Below, in pieces: positions 30,830-42,156 of a stretch of DNA of 64,000 bases. The position numbers and the translations under genes were made by a program. Location: positions 27,046,551-27,110,550 of the forward strand of contig CM023448.1 of NCBI GenBank assembly GCA_013339765.2, given 5' to 3'. The stretch comes from Haemaphysalis longicornis (Eukaryota > Arthropoda > Arachnida > Ixodida > Ixodidae). The first letter of the stretch is position 1. Every line of letters starts with the position of its first letter. The notes beneath the pieces were generated by a model. It saw nothing but the letters and a program-made list of their open reading frames with translations, had not been told where the DNA came from and searched no databases.

Positions 30830-32365
30830 ATTCCTCAACATACTGAAAAAATACAAGGAGGCAGGCCTGCCAAAGCCGCATAGGGCTTGAGCGGCAGCGC
30901 CTGCCAGGCGACGGAAACCAAAAATAAGAAAGAAGCTCTGACATAAGTACAAACCGTAGTATGGCAGAACGCTTTAGGATACAAGAAAAAACAAGTTGAC
31001 TTACGACACATATAGTGCACCCGAAAGATTAACACACTCGAGAATTGAAAATATCAATTTGTTCCCTAAACAGGTCACAGCTTACCAGAAATTATTCTAC
31101 ACGAGCTCAAACGTTATAAAACTCGAACACAGCGTTTAGCCCACACCACCAGATATGCTTTGCGAGAACGTGAGGTGCTGATTAAAAAACCAGAATTGTA
31201 AAATTTTGATAGTAACTGCACAAAAAAGTATAGCATTGCTTGAAGGCTGAAGACGTTTGAACCGATAAACACAGTTTCGGCAAGACTAGACCCTAAAATG
31301 CAAATTTTATGTTTACACGACGTAATACTTTTTTATAAGCGTTCGTTTTTTACAGAAAAAAAACTAAAAGAAATTCTGTTTAAGTAGGAAGGGACGTAGT
31401 AATCAGCATTATTCTACCATACCTAGTAGACCAACGAGGGAATGCACTATAGGTATTTCCGTCGTAAACAGCGAACCGGTGTATATTGCTGCTTGAATGT
31501 GGTGGTCCAGAAATGTATCATTTGACAGTTTCCATTATTCTTTGATCAAAACTTGGTAAAGGTAATACTTTAAAGACGTCGACCTTATTTTAATAGCAGA
31601 GTGTATCGTACGCTACACTCTTTTGAATACATCCGAGAATTCCGTCAATTCGTTTTCCAACAAAGTAAACATTGACCGTACACTGTTATACCGTAGCCTA
31701 AGTTGCTGTAAGCTAAGGCATGCGTGAAAGCTTTCGCTACAGTTATAGGCATGTGGTGTTTCATATTATAAAGCAAAGCCGATACAGCCCAGTTTTTTTG
31801 CACAAATAGGAAAGGTGCGAATTCCATGAGAGGTCATTATCGATATGTACAGCGAGATACTTTACACTGGGTACGTATTTGATACGATTACACCTGCACC
31901 GGGAACAATCCTATGTATGTAGCAAAAACAAATAATCAAGATTCACTTTTCTAATGTATTATGAAAGCAAATTATTGTGTCTTTTGCAGCGCTAACTTTA
32001 ATTGAGTTATCTCTAAACAAATTCATTATATTTATTTCTGCATTTTGTAGTAACCCAACCGCGGTTTTGTACTCTTCATCGGAAGTTATTAGGACGGAAT
32101 CATCAGCGTACTGAAAGAAAAACATTGGCACAGTTTTGACAACATCGTTCAGATAAATATTAAACAGTAATGGGCTCACAAAAGAACCTTGAGGAACTCA
32201 AGCTCCTATTAATGAAGCAGCAGTTCGACAGTCTGCTATTTTAACTGACTGGTCTCGGCCTTGGAGGAAACTTTTAAGCAACAAAAGGAAGACACCGCGG
32301 AAGCCAAGTAAGGAAAGTTTTTCTAACAACAGTTTATCACAAACACTGTTGAAAGTACGAAGGAA
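30830..32365 (-). mobile_element. LINE M, 5'-truncated (minus strand)
   Basis: A 3' UTR of about 0.8 kb (30830-31640) and RT sequence up to 32365. It is cut on the right in the middle of RT, next to the Penelope-like piece. The family differs from A-L and from N/O. Confidence 0.7.
31645..32365 (-). pseudogene. LINE M reverse transcriptase fragment
   Basis: Minus strand: FLRTFNSVCDKLLLEKLSLL (remnant of the Asp motif block), then VPQGSFVSPLLFNIYLNDVV with an in-frame stop just before it, FFFQYADDSVLITSDEE (YADD intact), and DNSIKVSAAKDTIICFHNT. A degraded C-terminal region follows to about 31645 (AKAFTHALAYSNLGYGITVYG). Fingers and endonuclease are missing. Confidence 0.78.
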
Positions 32366-33355
32366 TAAGTTTGCGCAGTAGACGAGAACGAAGAAGAACG
32401 AGAGGACAGGATGAGCGCAACTTCCAACTTTATTTTGCATGTAATAGCAAGACACATATATACCCCCCCGGTGACCCCTCTTTCCTTTCACCATTTTCAC
32501 CACCCGAAAAAAGCGTAACAAAAATCACAAATCAAATACACCAACAAAACAAAACAATTCGATAAAAGGGCGTAACATAACAGTACCAGATAACAGATAC
32601 GACTTAGACTGCGTAGGTCTACCAAAAAAACCCGTGACGCACTTTAAAACAAAGATGAACGAATAAAATCAGAGTTTAAAAGGGCATAAAACCACTAAAC
32701 GTAAGATGACATGATAACAAGGGTATAAGAATCGTAGTTAAGAATAATACAGCTCACGTTTGCGAGACTAATGAGCAGTTAAAAAAATTCAAACTTCGAT
32801 CTTACATACGTTTCTTGTATTAACACATCCACCCTAAATCAAGCATGAAGGAATAAAAGCATAAAATCGGAGCCAAAAGGCGTAAAAACGCTAAAAAATA
32901 TAATAACAATGGGTGGGATGGGAAAAGGAAATGGTGACCAATACAGAGTGTGCGTTGCAATATTTAACAAAGCCTGAAAGTGACCAGAAATATCGAAATC
33001 TTTCAAACATGACCTTGTAATGAGGCTAACTTAGTGGGTAGGAGGCTTACCTAGGGCGTGCTGACGCAGTCTTCCCCAAAGTCTCTAATTCTGTAGGCTT
33101 CTATAATTTCTCTTTCTGTTTGATCCTTAGCTCATGCAAGGAATTCGGTATCTTCAAACTTGGGAACGCAACCGCAGGTTTTACAATGCATAACGAGATG
33201 CCCCCCCGCGCCTCCCCGACTAATTTTTAACAGAAAGACTGCGCTCCCGCGCTCTCTCATTAAAACAGCGCCCAGATTCGCGTATGTATACCCTTTTGCA
33301 GTTCAAAGGAATTTTGTAAATTATGTTTGAAACGCATTTTGTGTAGCGTTTTTCG
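32366..33355 (-). mobile_element. Penelope-like element, 3' part (minus strand arm)
   Basis: Minus-strand GIY-YIG endonuclease remnant: VYIRESGRCFNERAR (33300-33240), GHLVMHCKTCGCVPKFEDTEFLA (33190-33130), KDQTEREIIEAYRIRDFGEDCVS (33120-33060), then the 3' UTR to about 32366. The same sequence lies in the opposite direction at 33578-34478. It is 5'-truncated at the start of the GIY-YIG domain, so the reverse transcriptase part is absent. Penelope-like elements are known for inverted and tandem partial copies. Confidence 0.78.
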
Positions 33356-33577
33356 TGTTTTTTTTTTCACACCTTCGCTTTTTTCTTTTAGACATTAAGG
33401 GGCACAGTTTAGCTAAGTTACACGGGGCTGAAAAAAACATTTTTACATGGTACCGGCTGGCTACTTTTTGATGTTATGCGACACTCTCTGGATGTAAGGC
33501 ATGGCGTGCAGATTGTTACTTTTATCTTTTTGCTGTTCTTTTATGCCACATGCTCCCTTGGTTTTTTTGAAACAGTG
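33356..33577. other. Spacer between inverted Penelope-like arms
   Basis: About 220 bases with T-rich runs and no coding match. It contains TTAAGGGGCACAG (33408), which resembles the ends of the TTAA elements listed below, but I could not find a partner end. Confidence 0.45.
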
Positions 33578-34478
33578 ATTCACAGACGCTACACGAAATG
33601 CGTATCAAACGTAATCTAGAAAATTCCTTGACCTGCCAAAGGTTATACATTGGTCAAACTGGGTGCTGTTTTAATGAGAGCGCGGGAGGACATCTTTCTG
33701 TTAAAAATAAATCCGGGGGGGGGGGGGGAGGGGGCATCTGGCTATGCATTGTAAAACCTGCGGGTGCGTTCCAACATTGAAGATACCGAATTCCTTGCAC
33801 GAGCTAAGGATCAATCAGAGAGAGAAATTATTTATGCCTACAGAGTTAGAGACTTTGGGGAAGACTGCATCAGCACGCCCTCAGTAAGCCTCCTACCCAC
33901 TGAGTTATCCTTCTTAGACGGTCATGTTTAAAAGATTTCGATATTTCTAGTCACTTTAAGCTTGGAAAGTTGCAACGCGCACTCTGTATTGATCACCACT
34001 TCCTTTTCCCATCACACCCATGTTGTTATTCTATTTTCAGAGTTTTTATGCCTTTTCGCTCCGATTTTATTTTTTTATTCTTTCATGCTTGATTTAGGGT
34101 GGATGTGTCAATACCAAAATATGTGTGTAAGATCGAAGTTTGATTTGTTTTAACTGCTCATAAGTCTCGCAAACACGAGCTGTGTTGTTCTTAACTTCGA
34201 TTCTTATACTTTTGTTATCATGTCATCTTATTCTTAGTGGTTTTATGCCCTTTTAGCTGTGATTTTACTCCTTCATCTTTGTTTTAAAGTGCGTCACGGG
34301 TTTTTTTGGAAGGCGTACAGAGACTAAGTGGTATCTGGTATCTGGTAATGTTAGTTTACGCCCTCTTTATCAAATTGTTTTGTTTTGTTTGTTGTATTTG
34401 ATTTGTAATTTTTGTTACGCCTTATCGGGTGGGGCCAATGGTGAAAGGAAAGAGGGAGACACCGATGTGTCTTGCTAT
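33578..34478 (+). mobile_element. Penelope-like element, 3' part (plus strand arm)
   Basis: GIY-YIG domain remnant: RLYIGQTGCCFNES (33635), a 14-base G run (33715-33728) that shifts the frame, GHLAMHCKTCGCVPT, DTEFLARAKDQSEREIIYAY, DFGEDCISTPSVSLLPTELSFL, stop near 33930, then about 550 bases of 3' UTR ending GTGTCTTGCTATC at 34478, where gypsy integrase sequence starts. The two arms match over about 0.9 kb as an inverted repeat. The YIG half of the motif and CXXXC-type ligands are visible; GIY is not. Confidence 0.8.
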
Positions 34479-34752
34479 CTCACTTCGTCCCAAGGCATCC
34501 CAGAAGTTCCACTATGAGACCCACCACACCAATGTCGAGTTCAAGCCAGGTTCATTGGTGTTACTGTGGTCACCCCAACGTCATGTAGGACTTTCTACCG
34601 AACTACGTTCTCCTTACACCAGCCCTTATTGCGTTTTGCGCCGCGTCACCGACGTCCACGTACGAAATCACGCCGCACCCGTCCTCTTCTGCCAGCCTCC
34701 CAGGAACGTTGTTCACGTGGCCCTGCTTAAGAGTTACCACCCCAACACCTAA
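34479..34752 (+). pseudogene. Gypsy integrase C-terminal domain
   Basis: An open frame of about 90 codons: SLRPKASQKFHYETHHTN, VEFKPGSLVLLWSPQRHVG, LSTELRSPYTSPYCVLRR, VVHVALLKSYHP, stop at 34750. This is the SH3-like/chromo-proximal C-terminal part of Ty3/gypsy integrase (pattern F-PG-LV-LW...GLS-KL...Y-GPY-V). The catalytic core is absent. Confidence 0.85.
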
Positions 34753-34791
34753 ACGTTGTGTCCCCAGACGCCGTCGCGACGTCTTCACGCC

Positions 34792-34821
34792 GGGGGGGGG
34801 GGGGGGGGTGAAGAGGGGGGT
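34792..34821 (+). other. Polypurine tract before the 3' LTR
   Basis: A run of 17 G followed by TGAAGAGGGGGG. It lies directly before the LTR start, where plus-strand DNA synthesis would begin. A similar run of about 12 G precedes the 3' LTR of gypsy copy 2. Confidence 0.75.
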
Positions 34822-35002
34822 TGTGTCACGGAGGAGTCGAGTGAAGGTGATGAGGGCGGATACGGCTTTGTGCTGTTTGGGCGGAACATTAAAAAAGGAT
34901 GAGGGGCCTCATCTACCGGCCTCTCTACTCTCTCGTTGGAATTGCTCAGCATTATTATATAGGTGAATAAATCGGTATTTTCGTGCTTCTTGCCTCGTAA
35001 CA
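34822..35002 (+). repeat. 3' LTR of gypsy copy 4
   Basis: Starts TGTGTCACGGAGGAG and ends CTTGCCTCGTAACA, giving TG...CA ends. Internal landmarks GATGAGGGCGGATACGGCTT, CATCTACCGGCCTCTC and GTGAATAAATC match the LTR remnant at 4475-4632. The AATAAAT near the end may be the poly(A) signal. Confidence 0.75.
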
Positions 35003-35237
35003 ATATCTATCTACAAAGTTAAGTTTCCGACTGACTGACAGACTGACACACTCACTGACGGATTCTTCAATTGCCAGCGAAATGTGCTCACCTTGAAATT
35101 TGAAATTTCGGGACTACGTTTGTCTGATCGCCTGGGGGCTCATTCGGGCGGTATTTTTGGAAATTGCACTAGAACCCAAAGTAAATGGGAAATATGTTGT
35201 TACTTTTTTCCCGTCGTTTAGTTTTCATTTTGTTACA
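35003..35237. other. Unassigned DNA with a short GACT-rich repeat
   Basis: Contains an imperfect CTGA/GACT repeat at about 35026-35062. Nothing else is recognised. Confidence 0.5.
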
Positions 35238-36924
35238 TTAAGTGACACTGAAGTGAATTTGTCAAGCTCCCGTTTTTGCTTGCACTGCGTAGACTGGCTC
35301 AAATTAGCACACTTTTCATCGTTTATCCGGTTGACAAATCGGTAATTATTTTACAAAGCGCGAAAGAAGAAAAATATCATGCGCGGCTTGCGGCGGCCGC
35401 ACCAACTAAGGCTGTGACGTTGAGAGGAGGGGCGCCGTGATTGGACGATGCCCAAGGTTAGCAATCACACAAGTTTCGGTTTCGGTTTCGGTTCTGTAAA
35501 ACATAACCAATGGCTTTGTTGGATGGGCATTCTCAATATCTCAGTAATCATCGTACCGCGCTTCTGCCATGTTGTCGGCTGTAAAATGCACAAGATAAGC
35601 CTCCCAGGACGGCTTGTAGTCGTAGCATTCACTAGCCGAGACCTACGCAGTGCATGAACGCCCTCCGCGTACCCGCAGACGCCCAAATGTCATGCGCTTT
35701 TCCCCCATATTTGGAGCTTGCCTCCCTCATGCCTGTATCGTAAAAAGCGTGTTCGCACCAGGCCAAGGGTCTGTTCATTCTGGCCTGTGCCCACTGCCTG
35801 CAAGCAGTCGGTGCTTATGGCAACAGCACGCCAACGAGAACTCGCTAGCGCGCCAGTGCCAGCCTGCGCGCGTTTTGTGAACTAGTTCGTGTCGCCATGA
35901 ACGTTGCGGCCCCAAAAAAGGTGAACTCAATATAGAAAACATCGGCGGAAAACAAAAAGTTAACTTACAAAAAAAAAAAAAAAAGCACGTACCCGCGGGG
36001 ATTCGAACTCGTGACTCGCAAAACATTTGCGGTGAATTCCGAGCGCCCCAGACCGCTAGGCCACGGAGCGGAACGCGAATGCCTTGCTAATATAGGGTAC
36101 ATATTCTACAATCGGTTTACACTTTTATTTAGTTTTGGCATTTCAAGCCGCTTAGGTGACTATTTGTTGTACTGCGATCGTGCAGTAAGCGTCGCCCGAG
36201 TTTCCACAGTAGCTCACGTCTAGCAATTGCATTTCGTAGACGGAAAAGCGTTCGCAGATGCGTAGTCGTGCTGCTGACCGCTGTGCTTGTTCGCCCAGCG
36301 CAAAGAAGTGCTTCCCGCGCCCTAGTTTTACGCTGTACGGTAAAAATATCAGTTGATTTTATTTCCTTAGTGCCTATATTGACTTCGCTGACTCTACTCC
36401 CGCCTTCAAGAGGCCTTATATTTTCCTACTGGCGTACCAGTCAGCGAAGCGTCGCATGTGCAGCGCTTGTGTGAAGCGACCTTGACTTGGAGCTAGATAC
36501 AGTGTACAAACAAACCAAGTAAAGAAAGGCACATTCTTCCATTCACAAACGTGTCCTGGCTTCGTTTCAACTAAGCGAACGAATTGCGACCAAGCAATTT
36601 TTTTTAACCTCCTTGATTGCGACGACCCGCCGGCGGCCGGCGGACGAAACGCTGGGCCGACTGACTCTGTCGGCCGGGGAGCCGTGCAGTAGCGCAGCCG
36701 TGGCGCAGCCAATTGCCCGCTCATCCCCTCCTGACGTCACACGAAAACGCCACAGAAAATGGGCGAGCGTAAAGAGAGGAGGACAGCGTTTTCGAATTAG
36801 TTTTTCTACTAAATAAAATCGCGTAAACGCGCCTAGAGTGGTCGAAACATGGCCTGGGGACTCCGGACTACAATTTGCGCTAGTAATCCCGCAATGTTTA
36901 CATATCACTTCAGTGTCCCTTTAA
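35238..36924. mobile_element. Putative TTAA-flanked DNA element 1
   Basis: Left end TTAA-GTGACACTGAAGTGA (35238-35256); right end, reversed, TTAA-AGGGACACTGAAGTGA (36924-36905). The inner 13 bases are identical and both are bordered by TTAA, the target of piggyBac-like elements. The 1.69-kb interior has no transposase I can recognise and includes a tRNA-like block at 35985-36075 and a GC-rich segment at 36600-36770. It is probably a non-autonomous element; superfamily assignment is inferred from the TTAA. Confidence 0.55.
35985..36072 (-). repeat. tRNA-like sequence (SINE head or tRNA pseudogene)
   Basis: On the minus strand: a box A-like TGGCCTAGCGGT (36063-36052) and a box B-like GAGTTCGAATCCC (36011-35999), followed by a run of 16 T. 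The distances fit a tRNA gene, but the acceptor stem halves do not pair, and I see no good anticodon stem. It is therefore more likely a SINE head or pseudogene than a working tRNA. Confidence 0.55.
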
Positions 36925-36939
36925 AGCTTTTGTTTCCAA

Positions 36940-37172
36940 TTGTATTTTTTTTCTCCTGACATTGTTGCCAGCAATCTCTTGTTTTTCTTGTCCTTTTTTC
37001 ATTTTTTAGCGCTTCATGTTTGTATTCTTCTTACTGTAACCCTGATGTCTGATATGCACCACTCATCAACGTAGTCACCCCCCATCTGGTGTAGCAAGGC
37101 TTGCCCCTAGCAGGGCTGACCTCACCAGTTCACATTAAAGAGCATTCTCTCTCTCTCTCTCTCTCTCTCTCC
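36940..37172 (+). repeat. Possible LINE 3' tail with (CT)n
   Basis: T-rich 3'-UTR-like sequence ends GTTCACATTAAAGAGCATT followed by about 15 CT units (37141-37171). The end of the LINE remnant at 2044-2320 has a comparable AATAAA then CT-rich tail. No coding part remains, so this is a tentative call. Confidence 0.4.
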
Positions 37173-39780
37173 TTTCGGGAATTGCTGATTACATTCTCAC
37201 CCTTTCCCACATCGAAGTGATTTTGGTGCTATATGCAACCGTTAAGAATATCTAAAAGTTGTTTTATTGTTTCACCCTAAGCAACACTAGGCGATTCGGC
37301 AGTTCGGAACAAAATGGGTTTTTTCATTGCTTCCCCGATAATTCTTACTGTATTACTCATCAAATTGGTTGTTTAGAACGTAAATATAATATAAAATATT
37401 AAATGTTCAATGTTAAATATCCCAATGTTAATGTAAATATAGAAAGCACAAAATAAATTGTAGGAATTTCACCCTGCGATGCCATTAAATGGACGAAAAT
37501 AATTTAAAAAAACTGGCCAGATGAGCATAGAAGGCCTAACACCTTATTTCAATGCCTAGCCAAACTGCTAGTTCCAACGCTTCATATTTTATGAGAACAT
37601 CAGCATTAAGAGGTGGGAGCTTGCTATCTACGATGTTTATAAAATTACACCTGCATACAAAGAAAACCGCTCAAACAATTTTTCTTAAATTTATTTTGGT
37701 CGCATGGCAGTTTACACATTGAACGGGTTGTCATTCATATAGGTAATTTATGTTTGTATAACACTCACCTAACAGGGACAACCAGGATATCGGGAAAATT
37801 GCATATTTTTACAGATTCATCGACATTTAACTATCAAAGACTTTCATATATTCACGTCGTTTTTGCTTGCAAAAGTTGCATATACATTTGTGAAAAAAGC
37901 AATCCCACGCTTTTTTACTAACACGGGTATAAAAAGGCCGCAGGTACTTTTTAAATTACCTGTCCCTGGACACAAAAAACTGTACTATTGTCTTGCTTTC
38001 GCATAGCGCTGGCCATCTGCTCAGACAATGTGCAACCGCACACCTCTCGTAGGAGCCCATGTTACTTATCATAAACTTTGACTGATTAGTTTTCTTGATA
38101 CCCCCGGAGATAAGACTTCCCGTGAGTGCGTATCCCTCTCAGTACATCATCGTGGTACAATTTCTTCTTGGAGAGTTCTAATAAAACACGAGTTCCAGTC
38201 TTTTCCTATCACCACACGGCTCAGGTATAGGAGCCCATATATTGACCGCATGCCTCAGTTCGGAAATGGGGGCACATTTACGGTAAGTAAGAAATAGCTA
38301 AACAGGTATTGGGCCACCGGTCATCTCCAGTACTGCCGCTATTTATTCTTAAGCTTTCAGTTATGATATCGATCACACCAACTCATATAGCACTTCCAAT
38401 AGGTAAAGAAACCTAAAAATAACTTTTATTGACATGAAGGCCCCTCCTTCTGGATGTGATGCCTGACCGCCTCAGCGCATCCGCCCACTGATAAGGAGTA
38501 TATTAGGACAGACGGGACCTTCTGCAGATGCTCACCTTTTCTGTGTAATGTATAGCCGTTTCAACGCAGTGGCAAGGCTAAGCAGTTGTTTGAGACCACT
38601 AGCTTGGTGAAATTTGCTTGAGGATGTAGACCCGACCGAGCAGCGAGCTCTAGTAGTTTGCGGTAACAAAACGCCTTCCCAAGAAGCCCATGTTTGGACA
38701 GCAGGCCGAAGTTTCTAATTGTGTACAACTCCACACTAAATTTTGAAAAGTAAGAAATAAGTCAACGCGCGTTATGCTAGGTATTGCCATTAGTATAGTG
38801 GCACACCCGGGCGTTGCCAAGTCCTGCCGCTAGTTGAACACAAAGCGAACCACGGTGCATTTAATTCCTTACAAGATGAGTGGTAGGGAAGGAGAGGTGA
38901 TCAAGGACTGGTGCGGAATAATGAAAAGGCAGTACGTGGCAAGTAGGGAGGAAGAATGAAGATTTAAGAGGACAGCTGAAGTAAAGGAAACCACGACATA
39001 ACCATTTTGTTTCAATCGACGAAGCTGGAAGAGGTGCTGATATTTATTTTATATTTTGTACATTATTGTGAAATTTCTTCCTAATGTACTGCTCGCATAA
39101 ACACAGGACAGAAGATTTAACTGCATCGTATGTCTTTCTTAACCATCCTGGCTGCCGTCAGAGAGCTAATCTGATTAAGCCAACTTCCCTAATGGCTCCC
39201 CGCAGAGCAGCGAATACGCAAAATTCAAGTGGAGCTTCTTGTCCTCAAACATCTGTTTACTTCTCCATTTAAAAGCGATCGTCTTTCTTGTGCTACTCAT
39301 ACGATTAAAGGGTGATCTGTATACATATATATATTTATGTATGTCTGACTATCCCTCCATTAATCCGCCAGGATATGTTTTACAATATCTAGGACGTCAT
39401 CTTTGTATAGCAATAACATTCTCAAAGCACAAAATTCCAAAACATTTTCTCTACTTCTCAAAATGTTTCAGCAAAACTTCCTCCTGCGTATTTCGAAAAA
39501 AGGTCACTACATAATATACAGGTCAATATTTTTTTTAAAAGGAGGAGCTGTTGTCTCAGAATTACCGAGAGAAAATATAAAACCAGCATACCAACAAACG
39601 CATTAACAACTGAATACGAAAGGCTTGCTCAACCATTCGCACGTAGGGGTCAAGCGCAAGTTTCGAATAGTCCTAGCAGACGTTACTAATAGCGCGAAAG
39701 CGCCAAAAGTGAACCACGAATACCTCCACAGAGAGGACTCAACACAAGAGGTACAACGTGGGAGATGGGCGACTGAGACG
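37173..39780. other. Unassigned AT-rich DNA
   Basis: No gene, RNA gene or element recognised over 2.6 kb on either strand. Open frames are short and have no family motif. Confidence 0.5.
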
Positions 39781-40192
39781 GTATTGCCGCGAACCATGCA
39801 TTGGGTTTCTTTATTCATCTTTTTCTTTTACTGCCCCGATGCGCCGGTCTGAGTTATCTGTGTGCCAAGGAAAGCGCATGTTCAATTCTTTCTTTGGATG
39901 CCGCCTGTGTTGTCTCTTCTGATATAAAGAGCATTCTAAACTAATGTGAACAGCATAGAATAATCTTGTTTGATGGACGTAATTCGGCGGTTCGAGAAAC
40001 ACTGGCGCCCACAGAGAAATTCCCGCGCAGCCGATGCCGGGACATTCGACTTGCCTACGCTCGCATGCGAACTTCACTTTGTTGACTGCTGCTTCGCCGC
40101 CTGTGTATTCTTTGAGTTTTTAGGGAGCACAAGTTCGTTCCGATAAACGTGTTTTCCTCGAATGGAACTGCGTCGTCTTTGGCTTCGTGACA
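39781..40192 (+). repeat. 5' LTR of gypsy copy 2
   Basis: Shared with the 3' LTR from GAACCATGCATT to TTTGGCTTCGTGACA. Both include TATCTGTGTGC, GGCGCCCACAGA-AAATTCCC and GATAAACGTG/AATAAACGTG (poly(A) signal region). The left edge is uncertain by about 10 bases. It is followed by CCTGTGAGGTGCTGGGTACAT, a degraded primer-binding position. Confidence 0.75.
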
Positions 40193-40239
40193 TCCTGTGA
40201 GGTGCTGGGTACATGCACCCTAAAACCTCTTCAAGTCGT

Positions 40240-40790
40240 CAGCAAAGCCCAAGTCCTGGCAGCCGCCACCAGCAAGGCCTAAAGCCGGAGTTTGACTCCT
40301 GCCAGATAAATTGATGGCGGAAGACTTCCGGATTGGTGCCATGAACAACGCATCCACGATGACCAACGCAGCGAGCACTCCTGTAGTTCTGCAGCAACAC
40401 CGGGAGCCACCATGATTTCACTGGGCACCTACGGAAGATCATGAGGGACTGGCTTGAGTATCTCGAGAGGGTCCGAACGTTTAACCGATGGGACGACGAT
40501 TAAACACTCAGGCAAGTGTTTTTCCGCCTTGAAGACTCCGCACGATTTTGGTTCGAGAACTACGAACGTACGCTGACAACCTAGGTATTATTCAAGACCC
40601 AGCTCTCGAAAACGTTCACGAATCTGGTACGCAAGAAACGGGCCGAGCAGCTGCTTCATAAACGCAAGCAGCATCCCAATGAAAGCATGTTCGTGTTCGT
40701 TGAATAAATGAAGCGACTACTTCGCCGCGCGCACCGGGAAATGACGGAAGAAAAGAAACTGAGGTCTCCTAGGCGAGGAAAAAAGCAAGA
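40240..40790 (+). pseudogene. Gypsy copy 2 gag, capsid part
   Basis: Frames read DWLEYLERVRTFNRWDDD, QVFFRLEDSARFWFENYERTL, FKTQLSKTFTNLVRKKRAEQ, HPNESMFVFVE, MKRLLRRAHREMTEEKKL, the capsid core of tick-type gypsy gag, broken by several stops (for example after WDDD and after FVE). It is cut at about 40772 by a LINE fragment. Confidence 0.78.
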
Positions 40791-41452
40791 ACTCTTTCTT
40801 TTATTGAAATTTGAAGTTTATTTGGCAGAATGGCGTACATGATTCCGACGCTAAATGCGACGTAAATGTCGCCTGACTTGACCTCTGGCTCCCAGGGACA
40901 CTGGCAACACCGACAGCGTTTCAAGCTTGGAAACGTTTCACATAAAAAAGAAAAATGACAGGAAAAGGAAAGCAAATAAAAAACCGGGCGATCAGATAGC
41001 AACGCAGAGTTTTACAATAGCCAACATTTGACACGAGAATTACCAGGATTACACTAATACATACATTGTACCCTGCAATCAAAAGCGGGTGAATAGTTTA
41101 CAATCCTATTAAACACTACATAAAAATATGCAAAGAGAGCATGAAGGTGGCAAATCAGGTCGATGTAAGTCATGATAAATTCATAATGTAAAGAATAATT
41201 CGCTTTCTAAATGAATATTCACACCTACAACAATCACTAAGGCCTATTATGTCGGGATGATAGTTTAAAATATTTGGTATCTGCCATTCTAAGAGCTGGG
41301 TATCGTAATTCGTCGGGATCCTGTTTTTCTTGAAAACGGTATGCCGAAAGCTGTAGTGTGGATGAGTGTCTGTGCACTTTAAGAGTAAGGATTCGCGGTC
41401 ACTTATATAGGTAAAGTATATGGTCTCCGCTAACTTAATTCCGTACATATAT
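40773..41452 (-). mobile_element. LINE 3' fragment inserted in gypsy copy 2 gag
   Basis: A foreign block of about 0.68 kb between gag KKL and gag VRNPLKTT. On the minus strand it ends in AATAAACTTCAAATTTCAATAAAAG, an A-rich 3' end. The 92-codon minus frame at 41448-41170 (LLEWQIPNILNYHPDIIG, CEYSFRKRIILYIMNLS) resembles the extreme C-terminus of a LINE RT. About 15 gag codons are missing at the insertion point. Family not identified. Confidence 0.5.
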
Positions 41453-41454
41453 TG

Positions 41455-42045
41455 TCCGCAACCCCCTTAAAACCACGGCCGAATCAGCGTCTGAAGCAGC
41501 CGCGATGGAGAACACGCTCGACATTCGAATGAGGCAGTACGACCGCCCCGTAAACGCGCTGTTCTCGGAGATCATCGGTGCCGCAACAGTAAGCTCCGAT
41601 ACTTTACGATAGACCACCCGAACAATGGTTCGGAAGGAGCTTGGGAAGCTTTCCCAATGACGCAGCAAGCTCAGGTGTCTTCCCTGACTAAAGTCATCCG
41701 AGAAGAGGTCCAACAGGCACTGTTGACTTCTCCGCCATCCGAAGCACCCCGCGAGCCATACGTGATGACCTACTCCAATGATGACCTATGCGATGACCTA
41801 CTCCGCGATGGCCTACCCCGCCGGGCTCCAATCCGTCGACAAAAGACCCCGCCATACCGTCGTCTACTGTCACCCGCCCGACCCTCTGTAGTCAAATACC
41901 AGGCGCCGAGGAAAACCGAAGTGCGGCTGTGCTATTACTGCGAAGAGGCCTACCACATCTTCCATCGCTGCGCTTACAAGAGGCTCGGTTTGGGAGGATT
42001 CTCCATCGACACACCACGCTTCCCGATCCGACTAGCACCCTACTG
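41455..42045 (+). pseudogene. Gypsy copy 2 gag, nucleocapsid part
   Basis: Resumes with VRNPLKTTAESASEAAAMENTL, then MVRKELGKLSQ and REEVQQALLTSPPSEAPRE, and an intact zinc knuckle CYYCEEAYHIFHRC (41935-41976, Cys-X2-Cys-X4-His-X4-Cys). The tail GGFSIDTPRFPIRLAPY ends at a stop near 42045. Two frameshifts are visible near 41610-41660. Confidence 0.78.
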
Positions 42046-42156
42046 AGATCGAAGAATACCTGTCCAACACCAACTGAGGACCAGCCCGCTTAAACCGTTC
42101 GCCGTCGCCCTACCCGTAACAGTCGCCAAACGGCCGTAGAACTGCTGACTTCTCAC

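Larger units (their letters stand above)
34479..35002 (+). mobile_element. Ty3/gypsy copy 4: integrase C-terminus, PPT and 3' LTR
   Basis: The last 270 bases of a gypsy pol, a polypurine tract and an LTR, in plus orientation. Its 5' part is cut off by the Penelope-like arm at 34478. It may be the distal end of gypsy copy 1 (4475-8836), which has the same orientation, ends in integrase, and has a similar LTR. Confidence 0.78.

Noticed and set aside
33400..33425. TTAAGGGGCACAG as the end of a third TTAA element
   Set aside because: It resembles the other ends, but I found no partner end in the window, and similarity stops after 13 bases.
35985..36072. A functional tRNA gene
   Set aside because: Boxes A and B are present, but the acceptor stem does not pair and no sound anticodon arm can be drawn.
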